Positions 1-7,710 of a DNA stretch of 8,766 bases are shown here, one piece after another. A program made the translations under genes and the position numbers. The notes below the pieces were generated by a model. It was not told where the DNA came from, made no database searches, and was given only the letters and a program-made list of their open reading frames with translations. The stretch is taken from contig JASLNQ010000075.1 of the NCBI GenBank assembly GCA_030745955.1, positions 1-8,766 of the forward strand. The letters run 5' to 3'. Every line of letters begins with the position of its first letter. Within the stretch, counting starts at the first letter, position 1. This DNA comes from Dehalococcoidia bacterium (lineage in GTDB: Bacteria; Chloroflexota; Dehalococcoidia; UBA1151; UBA1328).

Positions 1-64
1 TAGGTGGAGCTGGCGTGGCCGTAGGCGGAACCGCAGTAGCAGTTGGTGGAACTGGCGAAGGCAC

Positions 65-835
65 CTACGTCGGGACCGGAGTATTCGCGGCGGCCACAGT
101 GGGCGCTGCGGGCACCAGCGTTGCCGTGGGTGCAGGTTTACCGGTGAGCGCGACAACCGCCGAGCCCTGTTCTCCCGGCTCGCCGACCGCGAGCTTGATA
201 GTCGGCTTGAACAGGAAGCCCTGCCGCTGCCGGTCCACCAGCGACTTGTCTACTTCGAAATCAAGGCTGATAAATGTCTTCTGATCGGCCGCAAGTTCGA
301 AATTCCCGACCAGCTTGATCGTGTCGCTCGGGACCTCCGCAGTTACCAGTTCGCCGTCTTTCACGACCTCTACTTCAGGGACCGAAAGGCGAATCTGGGT
401 GTACTTACCCACGGGGAGTTCAGCTGTGCCAAGGACCGCTTCGACGCCCTCCAGGGCCAGTAGCTCGAACGTGATCTCCTCGTCGATGGCCGTCAGCCAT
501 CCCTCTCCGGCCACCGAGACCTCGATGTTGTCGGTTGTCACATATACGGCCGTGATAGATGGGTCGGGCGCATCGGTTATGCGGACCTCGAGAGTGCCGG
601 TGCCGGTCTCTGACTCAACCCCCGCTCCGCCACCAGCACCATCCGCGGCAGACGGCTTTACGGTTGCGGTCGGGCTGGCAGTTGGCACACCGACGGGCGC
701 AACCTGCGTTGCGGTCGGCTCCGGTGAAACCGCTTCATCATCCCCGCCACCGCTACAGCCAACCACCACCAGTGCAGTCAGCCCGAGCAATATCAACAGT
801 AATAATCGTCTGTTCAATCTCAATTGCTTCTCCAC
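65..835 (-). CDS. DUF4382 domain lipoprotein
   Basis: This is a predicted exported lipoprotein of 256 aa with unknown function. A positively charged N-terminus (residues 1-10) and a Leu/Val-rich hydrophobic segment lead to the lipobox VVGC, with Cys27 as the lipidated residue. Residues about 38-78 form a Pro/Thr/Ala/Gly-rich linker. Residues about 80-217 (TLEVRITDAP through PTIKLAV) match the DUF4382 beta-sandwich, a domain of surface lipoproteins without an established activity. Residues 218-256 start a second Pro/Thr/Ala tail. The start is GTG at 833-835: an ATG just upstream runs straight into TGA, and a weak GGGA lies before the GTG. The stop is TAG, but the same frame remains open and equally Pro/Thr-rich beyond it to the window edge, so the tail may be shortened by a nonsense mutation or sequence error. 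It is divergent from the amidohydrolase operon. The family call is from memory of the domain pattern. Confidence 0.85.
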   Translation of the reverse strand: MEKQLRLNRRLLLLILLGLTALVVVGCSGGGDDEAVSPEPTATQVAPVGVPTASPTATVKPSAADGAGGGAGVESETGTGTLEVRITDAPDPSITAVYVTTDNIEVSVAGEGWLTAIDEEITFELLALEGVEAVLGTAELPVGKYTQIRLSVPEVEVVKDGELVTAEVPSDTIKLVGNFELAADQKTFISLDFEVDKSLVDRQRQGFLFKPTIKLAVGEPGEQGSAVVALTGKPAPTATLVPAAPTVAAANTPVPT

Positions 836-1040
836 TCACATGGATCCCAGTCGCGAAAACGCGCCGGGAGATTCATTCGCAAAATGCGGCAGGCAACCAT
901 CTAGTGTGTAATGAAGCTCGTCGGCACGCCGTCGATACAAACAGGTTCACCGATTGACCGTTACTAGCGAGTTACCGATATGTAGAATCGGCCTGTAAAT
1001 TTACACCGAATTCGGCCTTCATACCAGAAAACAGGCTCAC
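836..1040. promoter_or_regulatory. Divergent intergenic region, weak promoter candidate
   Basis: This gap separates the minus-strand lipoprotein from the plus-strand amidohydrolase operon and should contain promoters for both. For the plus strand the best -35-like box is TTGACC at 954-959. The -10 candidates are poor: TATGTA at 979-984 (19-base spacer) or TAGAAT at 983-988 (23-base spacer). I see no convincing minus-strand promoter, operator palindrome or riboswitch. No coding potential is apparent beyond shadow frames. Confidence 0.25.
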
Positions 1041-2480
1041 TTGGTCACCCCGCAGCAATTCGACTCGGTCCTCGCGAACGGTCGCGTGATCGATCCCACC
1101 AACAATATCGATGGCCGGTTCGACCTCGGGATCAGGCACGGGAAGGTGGCAGCTATCGCCGAGAACATCACTCCCGAACAGGCCGACGACATCATTGATG
1201 TGACCGCCCAGATCGTTATGCCCGGTCACATCGATACCCACGCCCACCTCTCGAGTCCCTTTAATCGCGACGTCGACCGCGCCTGCGGCCACACAATGCT
1301 TGTCGAGTCGGGCACCACCACCGCGCTCGACCTCGCTGGTGACCCGACGGCGATGTCTGATGGAATGTTACGCCGTGGCGCGGGCCTGAATGTTGCGGCA
1401 CTAATGGGACTTGTGCCCCATACGACCATTTCGGAAGACGATCCGAGGCCATCCGTGCTGCGCGATGTCATCGACGATGTGAAAAAGCGTGGCGGCATCG
1501 GTGTCAAGATGCTCGGCGGGTACCATCCGTTCACCCCCGAGTCCTCAGCCGACGTGGTGAAGGAAGCCAACGAACAGCTCGCCTGGGTGGCGTTCCACGT
1601 CGGCACCAAAAACTCCGGCAGCGACATGACCGGACTGCGTGAGGTCCCGGAAATCACCGGCAAAGGCCGACTTCACGTCGCACACATCAACTCGTACACC
1701 CGCGGCATGGTCGACGAGCCGCACGAAGAGGTGCAGGAAGCCCTCGCCATGATCGAGCGAATGCGGTCGCAGTGGGTCACCGAGGCGTACCTGGCCCAGG
1801 CCAACGGCACAACCGGCCTCTGCGACGAAGCCGGCAATCTCGTTTACAACGTCGCCCAGAACTGCCTGAAGGCCCGCGGCTACCCGACTACCGACAAGGG
1901 TGTCCGGGCCGCGCTGCTGGATGGCTACGGCTCTGCGCTGGTCGAACGGGGCGGTCGGGTGGTGCTGGTCACGGGGCAGGAGGCAGTCGATGTCTGGGAG
2001 GCAGCTTCCACCAACGCCTCGCTCAGCTTCCCGGTGAACCCCCCGACGAGTGCATTCAGTCTCGCCACGGCCCGCTATGACGACGGCACCTTCCGCGTGG
2101 ACGCGGTTTCGACCGATGGCGGGTCGCTCCCCCGAAACGTGGCAATCGAACGGACAATGGCACTCGTCGCCTTTGGCGCCCTGAGCCTCGATGAAGCCGT
2201 TATCAAGTTGAGCTACACACCCTCCCGTATGCTCGGTCTGCTGAACAAGGGACATTTCACCGAGGGCGCAGACGCCGATATAACCGTAGTCGATCCCGCG
2301 TCCGGCAAGGCCTCGATGTCACTCGTGGCAGGCCAGCTGATCATGTTCAGGGGCCGGGCCGTTGGCAGGGGCGGCACCTGGCTGGTCCTCGAAGACGGAC
2401 GCGAAGCTGCAGAATCGAGCGGGCTACCGTTCGAGGTGATCGATCTCGAAAAAAGCCGTTTGTACGCAGATTGGAACTAG
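1041..2480 (+). CDS. Metal-dependent amidohydrolase (D-aminoacylase/dihydroorotase-like)
   Basis: This 479-aa cytoplasmic enzyme belongs to the amidohydrolase superfamily and should hydrolyse an amide or cyclic amide with one or two divalent metals. The N-terminal beta-sandwich (ANGRVIDPTNNIDG) leads to PGHIDTHAHL, giving the metal pair His67 and His69. Lys156 in GVKMLGG is a candidate carboxylated bridging lysine. His186 (FHVGT), His215 (VAHINSY) and Asp359 (STDGG) complete the usual ligand set. The C-terminus has the typical return to the sandwich (GADADITVVDP at 409-419). The substrate cannot be told: the layout resembles N-acyl-D-amino-acid deacylases and dihydroorotase-like proteins. The start is TTG at 1041. 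The frame is closed by TAA at 996-998, and no ATG or GTG lies between that stop and the TTG. The Shine-Dalgarno sequence is weak. It is the first gene of a probable four-gene operon, with the isomerase-like gene 44 bp downstream. Confidence 0.85.
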   Translation: MVTPQQFDSVLANGRVIDPTNNIDGRFDLGIRHGKVAAIAENITPEQADDIIDVTAQIVMPGHIDTHAHLSSPFNRDVDRACGHTMLVESGTTTALDLAGDPTAMSDGMLRRGAGLNVAALMGLVPHTTISEDDPRPSVLRDVIDDVKKRGGIGVKMLGGYHPFTPESSADVVKEANEQLAWVAFHVGTKNSGSDMTGLREVPEITGKGRLHVAHINSYTRGMVDEPHEEVQEALAMIERMRSQWVTEAYLAQANGTTGLCDEAGNLVYNVAQNCLKARGYPTTDKGVRAALLDGYGSALVERGGRVVLVTGQEAVDVWEAASTNASLSFPVNPPTSAFSLATARYDDGTFRVDAVSTDGGSLPRNVAIERTMALVAFGALSLDEAVIKLSYTPSRMLGLLNKGHFTEGADADITVVDPASGKASMSLVAGQLIMFRGRAVGRGGTWLVLEDGREAAESSGLPFEVIDLEKSRLYADWN

Positions 2481-2524
2481 TTACTGCCCGGCAGGGACAG
2501 GCCGGCACGAATAGGAAACAACGA

Positions 2525-3328
2525 ATGAGTCTCAAAGACCGTATTGGCGTGGATGCCGGAAAAACCCGTCTTGAAGACGCCGTCCAGTGGGCTATAGACA
2601 ACGAGTTTTACTTCCTCGATTTCAACGCAGACGCGGGCCCAAACCACATGGACACGTGGAACCCCGACCGTGCCCGTGAAATTCGAGCGATGTGTGAATC
2701 GAACGGCATCTCGATCGGGCTGCACACACTCTCGGCCGTGAACGTCGCCGAGTTCTCGCCGTACGTCTCCCGCGCCGTCGAAGAATACATGCGGGCCAGT
2801 GTCGACGTCGCCAACCGGCTCGACTGCTCGTGGACGGTCGTACACGCCGGCTTTCACTTCACAGGCGATATTCCCGAACGGAAAAAATCATCACTCGACC
2901 GGTTGACGCGGATCTGCAAGTACGGAGCCGACACCGGGCAGCGAATACTCCTCGAAAATCTCAACTTCGAACCCGACAAAGCCGAAATCCACTACCTTGC
3001 CCACACGGTCGAGGAACTTCGCGTCTACTTCGACGCAATACCACCCGAGCAACTGGGATGGGCCTTCACAGCCAACCACTCGCACCTTGTTCCCGAAGGT
3101 GTCGACGGGTTCCTCGATGCGTTCGGCATCGATCGCATTGGCGAGGTACGGCTGGCTGACAACACGGGGGAGTTCGAAGTGCACCTCCTGCCCGGCGAGG
3201 GGACCCTCGATTTCGCAAACCTGTTCAAACGACTCGAAAGCGCCGGGTACAAGGGCCACTACTCGATGGCGTATGGTTCGGACGAACAGCGAATCGAATC
3301 CAGGGACCAGCTCTCCAGGCTGGGCTAA
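2525..3328 (+). CDS. Sugar phosphate isomerase/epimerase-like TIM-barrel protein
   Basis: This 267-aa protein resembles the xylose-isomerase-like / AP-endonuclease-2 TIM-barrel family, whose members usually isomerise or epimerise sugars at a divalent metal site. Recognisable pieces in order are LGLH-type strand IGLHTLS (64-70), VVHAGFH (105-111), LLENLNFE (142-149) with Glu144, ANHSHL (183-188), and the ADNTGEFEVHLLPGEG block (211-226), which is a strong family signature. The positions where relatives usually carry Asp (DTGH-like motif), His (HLxDN-like) and a final Glu read Thr182, Arg209 and Ala249 by my hand alignment, so the metal site may be altered. I chose ATG at 2525, preceded by AGGAAA, over an upstream in-frame start at 2471 that overlaps the amidohydrolase and adds an unconserved-looking 18 residues. 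It lies 44 bp after the amidohydrolase and 48 bp before the GGT-like gene. The specific reaction is unknown. Confidence 0.75.
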   Translation: MSLKDRIGVDAGKTRLEDAVQWAIDNEFYFLDFNADAGPNHMDTWNPDRAREIRAMCESNGISIGLHTLSAVNVAEFSPYVSRAVEEYMRASVDVANRLDCSWTVVHAGFHFTGDIPERKKSSLDRLTRICKYGADTGQRILLENLNFEPDKAEIHYLAHTVEELRVYFDAIPPEQLGWAFTANHSHLVPEGVDGFLDAFGIDRIGEVRLADNTGEFEVHLLPGEGTLDFANLFKRLESAGYKGHYSMAYGSDEQRIESRDQLSRLG

Positions 3329-3376
3329 CGTGGCTTTAAGCCGGGAACCAGCCCTGAACAAAAGGACAAAGATCTC

Positions 3377-5065
3377 GTGAACAAGGTTGAGTCAATCGAA
3401 CCGGACGCCCTGTTCCCCACTGGCGCAACGACCCATGGCAGGTCGACCCGTGCACCGGCGACCGGCAAAAACGGCATGGTCGCATCGGCTCACCCGTATG
3501 CCACCCGCGCCGGATTGGATGTCCTGCGCGACGGCGGCAACGCCATCGACGCCGCAGTCGCGGTTGCCTCCACCCTGAATGTCGTCGAGCCGTACATGTC
3601 GGGAGTCGGTGGGATCGGCCTGGCGCTGGTTTACGTGGCAAAAGAGCGACGTACCAGGGCGCTGAACTTCTCCGGGCACGCCCCGCAGGCTGCAACGCCC
3701 GAGATCTACGACAGCTTCAACGTCGAAACAGGTCCTATCGCACCGCTGGTTCCCGGCAACGTCTCCGGCTGGATGACGATGCACGAAGAGTACGGGTCGC
3801 TCCCCCTCCAGAGGGTGTTCCGCGACGCAGTCCGGTACTCCGACGAAGGAGTCGCCCTCACACCCTGGAACGCACGGATAATCGAGGAAAACCTCGAACG
3901 GATCGACCGCTTCGAATCATCCCAGGAAGCGATCGTTCTCGAGCGAAACCGCCTCGGCGCGGGGGCGCTCTTCCGCCAGCCACAGCTCTCAAGGACGCTG
4001 GCCGCCATTTCCGAAGGCGGCCAGGAAGAGTTTTACAGGGGAACACTCGGCGACCGTGTGCAAGCGGGGCTGGAAGCGGCGGGCGGGATCATCAACCGTG
4101 ATGAACTAGCCGCCTATAGGGCCTTCTGGCAGGAACCGCTCACCAACAACTACCGCGGGTTCGAAGTGCGGGTGCCGCCGCCAAACTCGGCCGGGTTCCA
4201 GGTACTGGAAACGCTGAATATCCTCGACCAGTTCGATCAGCTCCCATACGGATCAAGCGACACCCTCCACCGGCTCGTCGAGGCGGTCTACATCGCTGCC
4301 GACGACCGGGCGAAATGCGCTGGTGATCCCAACGAAGTCGAGATCCCCCTCGAGCGCCTGCTCTCAACGGAGTACGCGGCCGAGAAGGCCAGAGCCATTA
4401 ACATCCTCGAAACCTCGGGTCCACCCCCGGAGCGCTGGAACCGCTCACGCGTCGAGCACCCCCCGGTTGGCGTAAAACCCGAGTTCGCAAGCGGCCTTAC
4501 GACCCACTTTGCGACCGCCGACGCCGAAGGCAACGTGGTGACAATCACGCAAACCCTGGGCGGCGCGTTTGGTTCTGCCGTTGTTGCAGGTGATACCGGC
4601 GTGTTCATGAACAACATGTGCAAGTGGTTCGATATCGATCCCGATCTCGGCAGTCCCAACCTGATCGGACCCGGCAAGCAGCAGGATTTCTGCATCGCTC
4701 CGGGCCAGATTTTCGAAGGGACCGGTGACGAACAGAAGATTCGAATGTCGATCTCGACGCCAGGAAGCTACGGAATCCTCCACACGACCGTCCAGATGAT
4801 GCACCACCACATCGACGCTGGAATGAACGTGCAGGAAGCCATCGAGGCACCACGCTTCCGTTTCTACGACGAGGGAATGCTCCTGGTTGAAAACAGGTTC
4901 CCCGTCCACATGCGCCAGGACCTCGCAAGGCGCGGCCACAGGGTGGCGGTGGCGCCCGACTGGCACAACGGCGTTGGCGGCGGGCAGGGCATCCAGTTCA
5001 CCCGGTACGGCACGATGCTGGGCGGGGCCGACCCCAGGCGCGACGGCGTGGCGATGGGCTTCTAG
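3377..5065 (+). CDS. Gamma-glutamyltransferase-family Ntn hydrolase
   Basis: This 562-aa protein belongs to the gamma-glutamyltransferase/acylase family, which matures by self-cleavage into two subunits. MVASAHPYATRAGLDVLRDG (34-53) and GGNAIDAAVA are the family N-terminus. LTTHFATADAEGN (374-386) carries the autoprocessing site, with Thr375 as expected nucleophile, followed by GGAFGS (395-400) and MNNMCKWFD (411-419). Length is normal for the family. I see no signal peptide, so a cytoplasmic location is likely. Several substrate-binding residues of classical GGT are not conserved: the REtAP-like Arg is Ser99 or its neighbour in FSGHAP, the paired serines before the conserved Pro read Phe438-Cys439, and the usual GG loop reads TPGSYG. 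It therefore looks closer to YwrD-like or cephalosporin-acylase-like branches than to true GGT. The start is GTG, preceded by AAAGGAC about ten bases upstream. It is the third gene of the plus-strand operon. Confidence 0.85.
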   Translation: MNKVESIEPDALFPTGATTHGRSTRAPATGKNGMVASAHPYATRAGLDVLRDGGNAIDAAVAVASTLNVVEPYMSGVGGIGLALVYVAKERRTRALNFSGHAPQAATPEIYDSFNVETGPIAPLVPGNVSGWMTMHEEYGSLPLQRVFRDAVRYSDEGVALTPWNARIIEENLERIDRFESSQEAIVLERNRLGAGALFRQPQLSRTLAAISEGGQEEFYRGTLGDRVQAGLEAAGGIINRDELAAYRAFWQEPLTNNYRGFEVRVPPPNSAGFQVLETLNILDQFDQLPYGSSDTLHRLVEAVYIAADDRAKCAGDPNEVEIPLERLLSTEYAAEKARAINILETSGPPPERWNRSRVEHPPVGVKPEFASGLTTHFATADAEGNVVTITQTLGGAFGSAVVAGDTGVFMNNMCKWFDIDPDLGSPNLIGPGKQQDFCIAPGQIFEGTGDEQKIRMSISTPGSYGILHTTVQMMHHHIDAGMNVQEAIEAPRFRFYDEGMLLVENRFPVHMRQDLARRGHRVAVAPDWHNGVGGGQGIQFTRYGTMLGGADPRRDGVAMGF

Positions 5066-5109
5066 GTGACACAATTAGCCACGCGTCGCTTACCAGCCCA
5101 GGGGGGCAC

Positions 5110-5769
5110 ATGGCTGATTCACAAAACTCCCAGGACCCGAAAATCCGTGCACACTACGGCGACCTGACCCCGTTCCCGAAGATGGTGTTCGGGGTTATGG
5201 GATCGGCCGGGGGCGAGGTCCCGGAATCGGCCCGCGACAAGATATATGTGCTCGGGGCGGAGGTCGGCCGGCGCGGCTACACGCTGGTAACCGGCATCGC
5301 TCCGGGACTCCCCCACGATTCGGTTCTCGGGGCGAAGTCGGAGGGTGGACTCGTCATGGGCATCTCCCCGGCGCTGAGCTTCACCGAGCATGTTGAGCGA
5401 TACACATCGCCCACCCGCGGCTACGACATCATCGTCTACACCGGCAGCGGGCTCATGGGACGCGAGGTTGAAAACATACGGAGCTGCGACGCTGTGGTCA
5501 TCGTTGGCGGTCGTTCGGGCACGCTGGGCGAGTTTGCGATCGCCTACGACGAGGCGAAGCTGATCGGGGTACTCGAAGGAACGGGCGGGATCGCCGATCA
5601 TATCGACGAGCTTGTCAGGGTCATCAACAAGGAGACCGGCGCCACGGTGATCGGCGACCCCGACCCCGTGAGGCTGGTCGAACGTCTCGAACAGGCCTAC
5701 ATCGACCAGGTCCTACCCGGCTACCTCGAAATGATCAAGGACTACAACCCCGACGGCCAACTGGAGTAA
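5110..5769 (+). CDS. SLOG/LOG-like Rossmann nucleotide-binding protein (TIGR00725-like)
   Basis: This 219-aa soluble protein has the fold of the SLOG superfamily, which includes LOG (lysine decarboxylase-like) proteins and binds nucleotides or their derivatives. FGVMGSAGG (27-35) is the first strand and glycine loop, and RGYTLVTGIAPGLPHDSVLGA (55-75) is the second. GREVENIRSCDAVVIVGG (117-134) holds the Arg and Asn of the R-N type motif. GGRSGTLGE (133-141) corresponds to the GGxGTxxE phosphoribohydrolase signature. The arrangement is nearer to TIGR00725 proteins than to cytokinin-activating LOG enzymes, so I do not assign a reaction. The ATG at 5110 is preceded by a run of six G at 5101-5106, a strong Shine-Dalgarno-like sequence. 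It lies 44 bp after the GGT-like gene and is the last gene of the operon. The convergent KDG kinase gene follows. Confidence 0.75.
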   Translation: MADSQNSQDPKIRAHYGDLTPFPKMVFGVMGSAGGEVPESARDKIYVLGAEVGRRGYTLVTGIAPGLPHDSVLGAKSEGGLVMGISPALSFTEHVERYTSPTRGYDIIVYTGSGLMGREVENIRSCDAVVIVGGRSGTLGEFAIAYDEAKLIGVLEGTGGIADHIDELVRVINKETGATVIGDPDPVRLVERLEQAYIDQVLPGYLEMIKDYNPDGQLE

Positions 5770-5785
5770 CCCGGCCGTTTCACTC

Positions 5786-5832
5786 GTCCCACCCAACTTC
5801 CCGACCGGAGTGGAGGGACCCGGTGTGGGGAC
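5786..5832. terminator. Nested hairpin between convergent genes
   Basis: The outer arms are GTCCCAC (5786-5792) and GTGGGGAC (5825-5832, one extra G). Inside them the arms TCCC (5799-5802) and GGGA (5815-5818) enclose a core, GACCGGAGTGGA, that can pair CCG with TGG. It lies just after the SLOG stop and before the end of the convergent kinase gene, a position that suits a bidirectional terminator. No T-tract follows on either strand, so intrinsic termination is doubtful. The inner part resembles the palindrome head of the repeats at 7789 and 7893. A small separate GCGGT/ACCGC stem is at 5850-5862. Confidence 0.4.
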
Positions 5833-5908
5833 GCGCACGCCGCCAATCAGCGGTGTAACCGCCCCAACCCCGCCAACACACCCCGACCTCGCAGAAAACG
5901 TGACTATG

Positions 5909-6934
5909 TCACCGCTGGACACGTCCCGTCACGTCGCCACCTGCAACTGCCATCACTTCCTTCACCGTCACGAGGTTGAAATCACCGTGGATCGTATGCG
6001 CCATCGCCGATGAAGCGACCGCAAAGTCAAGCACCTGCCGCGAGCTCCATCCGTCCTGGTTCAGGCCATAGATCATGCCGGCACAGAAAGCATCGCCACC
6101 GCCAACGCGATCGACAATACGGACCGGGTACCGGTTGCCCAGCAGGATCTCATCGCCATCGAAGTAGATCGCGCTCCAGTTGTTGTCGTCAGCCGACTCG
6201 CTCTCACGGAGCGTGATTGCGACCTTCTTGAAGCCGAACTTACCGACCAGCTGCTGCACGACCGGACGGTACGCCTCGGCGTCGATCTCGCCCGTCGTCA
6301 CATCCACGCCCTCGGCGGCAACGCCCAGGCACTTGTCGGCGTCCTCTTCGTTCCCAATTGAGACATCGACGTACTTCATCATCGGGATCATCGTGGCCTG
6401 CGCCTCCTCTGGCGACCACAGGTTCCCCCGGTAGTTCATATCAGCGCTCACGGTCAGGCCAAGCTCACTCGCTGCCTTCGCCGCCTCGTCACACGCAGCA
6501 GCCGCACTTCTGGAAATCGCAGGGGTGATACCGGTGAAGTGGAACCAGTCCTTGCCGGTAAACACCTTCTCCCAATCGACCTCGCCCGGCTTGAGCTCGG
6601 CAATCGAAGAAGCCGCACGGTCGTAAACGACTTTCGAGGCCCGCATCGCAGCGCCCGACTCCAAGTAATAGGTACCGAGTCGCTGGCCCTGCCTGAGGAT
6701 CTCGCTCGTGTCGACCCCGAACTGCCGGATGTAGTTGACACACGCCTGCCCGATGTCGTTGTCGGGAATGGCCGTGACGAACGTGGCATCGACGCCAAAG
6801 TGGGCAAGCGACACGGCAACGTTGCATTCACCACCGCCGTAGGTGACCTCGAACTCCCTCGCCTGCGTAAACCGCTCGCGCCGCATAGTTGCGAGACGGA
6901 GCATCACCTCACCGAAAGTTACGACCCTGACCAT
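5909..6934 (-). CDS. kdgK: 2-dehydro-3-deoxygluconokinase (PfkB family)
   Basis: This 341-aa cytoplasmic sugar kinase of the PfkB/ribokinase family is predicted to phosphorylate 2-keto-3-deoxygluconate to KDPG with ATP. The N-terminus VVTFGEVMLRL and the glycine-rich substrate loop GGGECNVAVSL (33-43) are typical. ADMNYRGNLW (164-173) matches the D-x-N-x-R-x2-LW pattern common in KDG kinases. DRVGGGDAFCAGM (275-287) is the second PfkB signature with catalytic Asp281. The start is ATG at 6932-6934, with GGAG ten bases upstream. The stop is TGA, which shows that UGA is an ordinary stop elsewhere in this genome. It lies about 100 bp downstream of the KDPG aldolase on the same strand, so the two consecutive pathway steps are very likely co-transcribed. 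That context supports KDG rather than another sugar; a related hexonate kinase remains possible. Confidence 0.85.
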   Translation of the reverse strand: MVRVVTFGEVMLRLATMRRERFTQAREFEVTYGGGECNVAVSLAHFGVDATFVTAIPDNDIGQACVNYIRQFGVDTSEILRQGQRLGTYYLESGAAMRASKVVYDRAASSIAELKPGEVDWEKVFTGKDWFHFTGITPAISRSAAAACDEAAKAASELGLTVSADMNYRGNLWSPEEAQATMIPMMKYVDVSIGNEEDADKCLGVAAEGVDVTTGEIDAEAYRPVVQQLVGKFGFKKVAITLRESESADDNNWSAIYFDGDEILLGNRYPVRIVDRVGGGDAFCAGMIYGLNQDGWSSRQVLDFAVASSAMAHTIHGDFNLVTVKEVMAVAGGDVTGRVQR

Positions 6935-7018
6935 GACTTAATTACTCCAAAATCCTTAACTGAAAAGTGTCAATTTACAGCCCCCGCACGATCGCGCAAT
7001 CATCCGGTCCCACACTGC

Positions 7019-7037
7019 AAGGGCGGTCTCGCCCCTT
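7019..7037 (-). other. Small hairpin overlapping the aldolase stop
   Basis: On the minus strand AAGGGGCG and CGCCCTT can pair around a four-base loop with one bulged base, overlapping the TAA of the aldolase gene. No T-tract follows. It could attenuate transcription or stabilise message between aldolase and kinase, or it could be chance in GC-rich DNA. Confidence 0.25.
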
Positions 7038-7710
7038 ATGCCCCGCGAATCGACTTGATGAGTGCAACGGTGTCCCTGCTACGCTGCTCCAGCGTGTCCC
7101 AGTCGCCGTTCTTTATGATGTCGGCCGAAACAAGCTTCGAGCCCATCCCAACGGCAACTACACCGGCCTCGAACCAGGGCCACAACGACTCCTCGGTGAT
7201 GTCCACACCGCCTGTGGGCATGATCGACGACCACGGCATCGGGGCCTTAACATCCTTCACGAAACCGGGACCACCGACCGCACTGCCCGGAAAGACCTTC
7301 ACGATCTCGACACCAAGTTCCTCGGCCGCCGATATCTCCGACGCCGTGCCGCAGCCGGGGACGTACCCGACTTTCCTGCGGTTGCACACCCTGGCGACGT
7401 CGGGGTTGGTGACTGGCCCCACGATGAAACTGGCGCCCGCCGATATGTACATCGAGGCAGTTCCGGCATCGAGGACCGAGCCGGCTCCGAGAATCGCCTC
7501 GGGCAACTCGGTGGCGCAGAACTTATCGAGCGCCGAGAACACCTCCCAGGCGTGATCGCCCCGGTTCGTGAACTCCAGGACCCTGATCCCACCGTTTACA
7601 CAGGCCTTCGCGATGTTCTGGACAGTTGCGATATCGCCGTTGTAAAAAACCGGCACAACGCCAATTTCGTGAACGGCGTTTAGCGCCTGGAGCCTGCTGT
7701 GTCTGGCCAA
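7036..7710 (-). CDS. eda: KDPG aldolase (2-dehydro-3-deoxy-phosphogluconate aldolase)
   Basis: This 224-aa class I aldolase is predicted to cleave KDPG into pyruvate and glyceraldehyde 3-phosphate. RVLEFTNRG (43-51) carries the catalytic Glu46 and the phosphate/carboxylate-binding Arg50. VEIVKVFPG (134-142) carries the Schiff-base Lys138. GAGSVLDAGTA (76-86), IVGPVTNPDV (96-105), GYVPGCGTASE (115-125) and MPTGGVD (164-170) are the other family blocks. Length is normal. The start is TTG at 7708-7710, supported by an excellent Shine-Dalgarno sequence GAAGGAGAA at 7717-7725 with eight bases between GGAG and the TTG. It is upstream of kdgK, forming a KDG-to-pyruvate cassette. A KDPGal or other 2-keto-3-deoxy-acid phosphate specificity cannot be excluded from sequence. 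Confidence 0.9.
   Translation of the reverse strand: MARHSRLQALNAVHEIGVVPVFYNGDIATVQNIAKACVNGGIRVLEFTNRGDHAWEVFSALDKFCATELPEAILGAGSVLDAGTASMYISAGASFIVGPVTNPDVARVCNRRKVGYVPGCGTASEISAAEELGVEIVKVFPGSAVGGPGFVKDVKAPMPWSSIMPTGGVDITEESLWPWFEAGVVAVGMGSKLVSADIIKNGDWDTLEQRSRDTVALIKSIRGA

Noticed and set aside
15..284. Plus-strand gene at the left edge
   Set aside because: It is the antisense shadow of the Pro/Thr-rich lipoprotein tail, giving Gly/Ala/Val low-complexity translation.
2471..2524. Earlier start for the isomerase-like gene overlapping the amidohydrolase
   Set aside because: The extra residues look non-conserved, and the ATG at 2525 has a better ribosome-binding context and begins at the family N-terminus.
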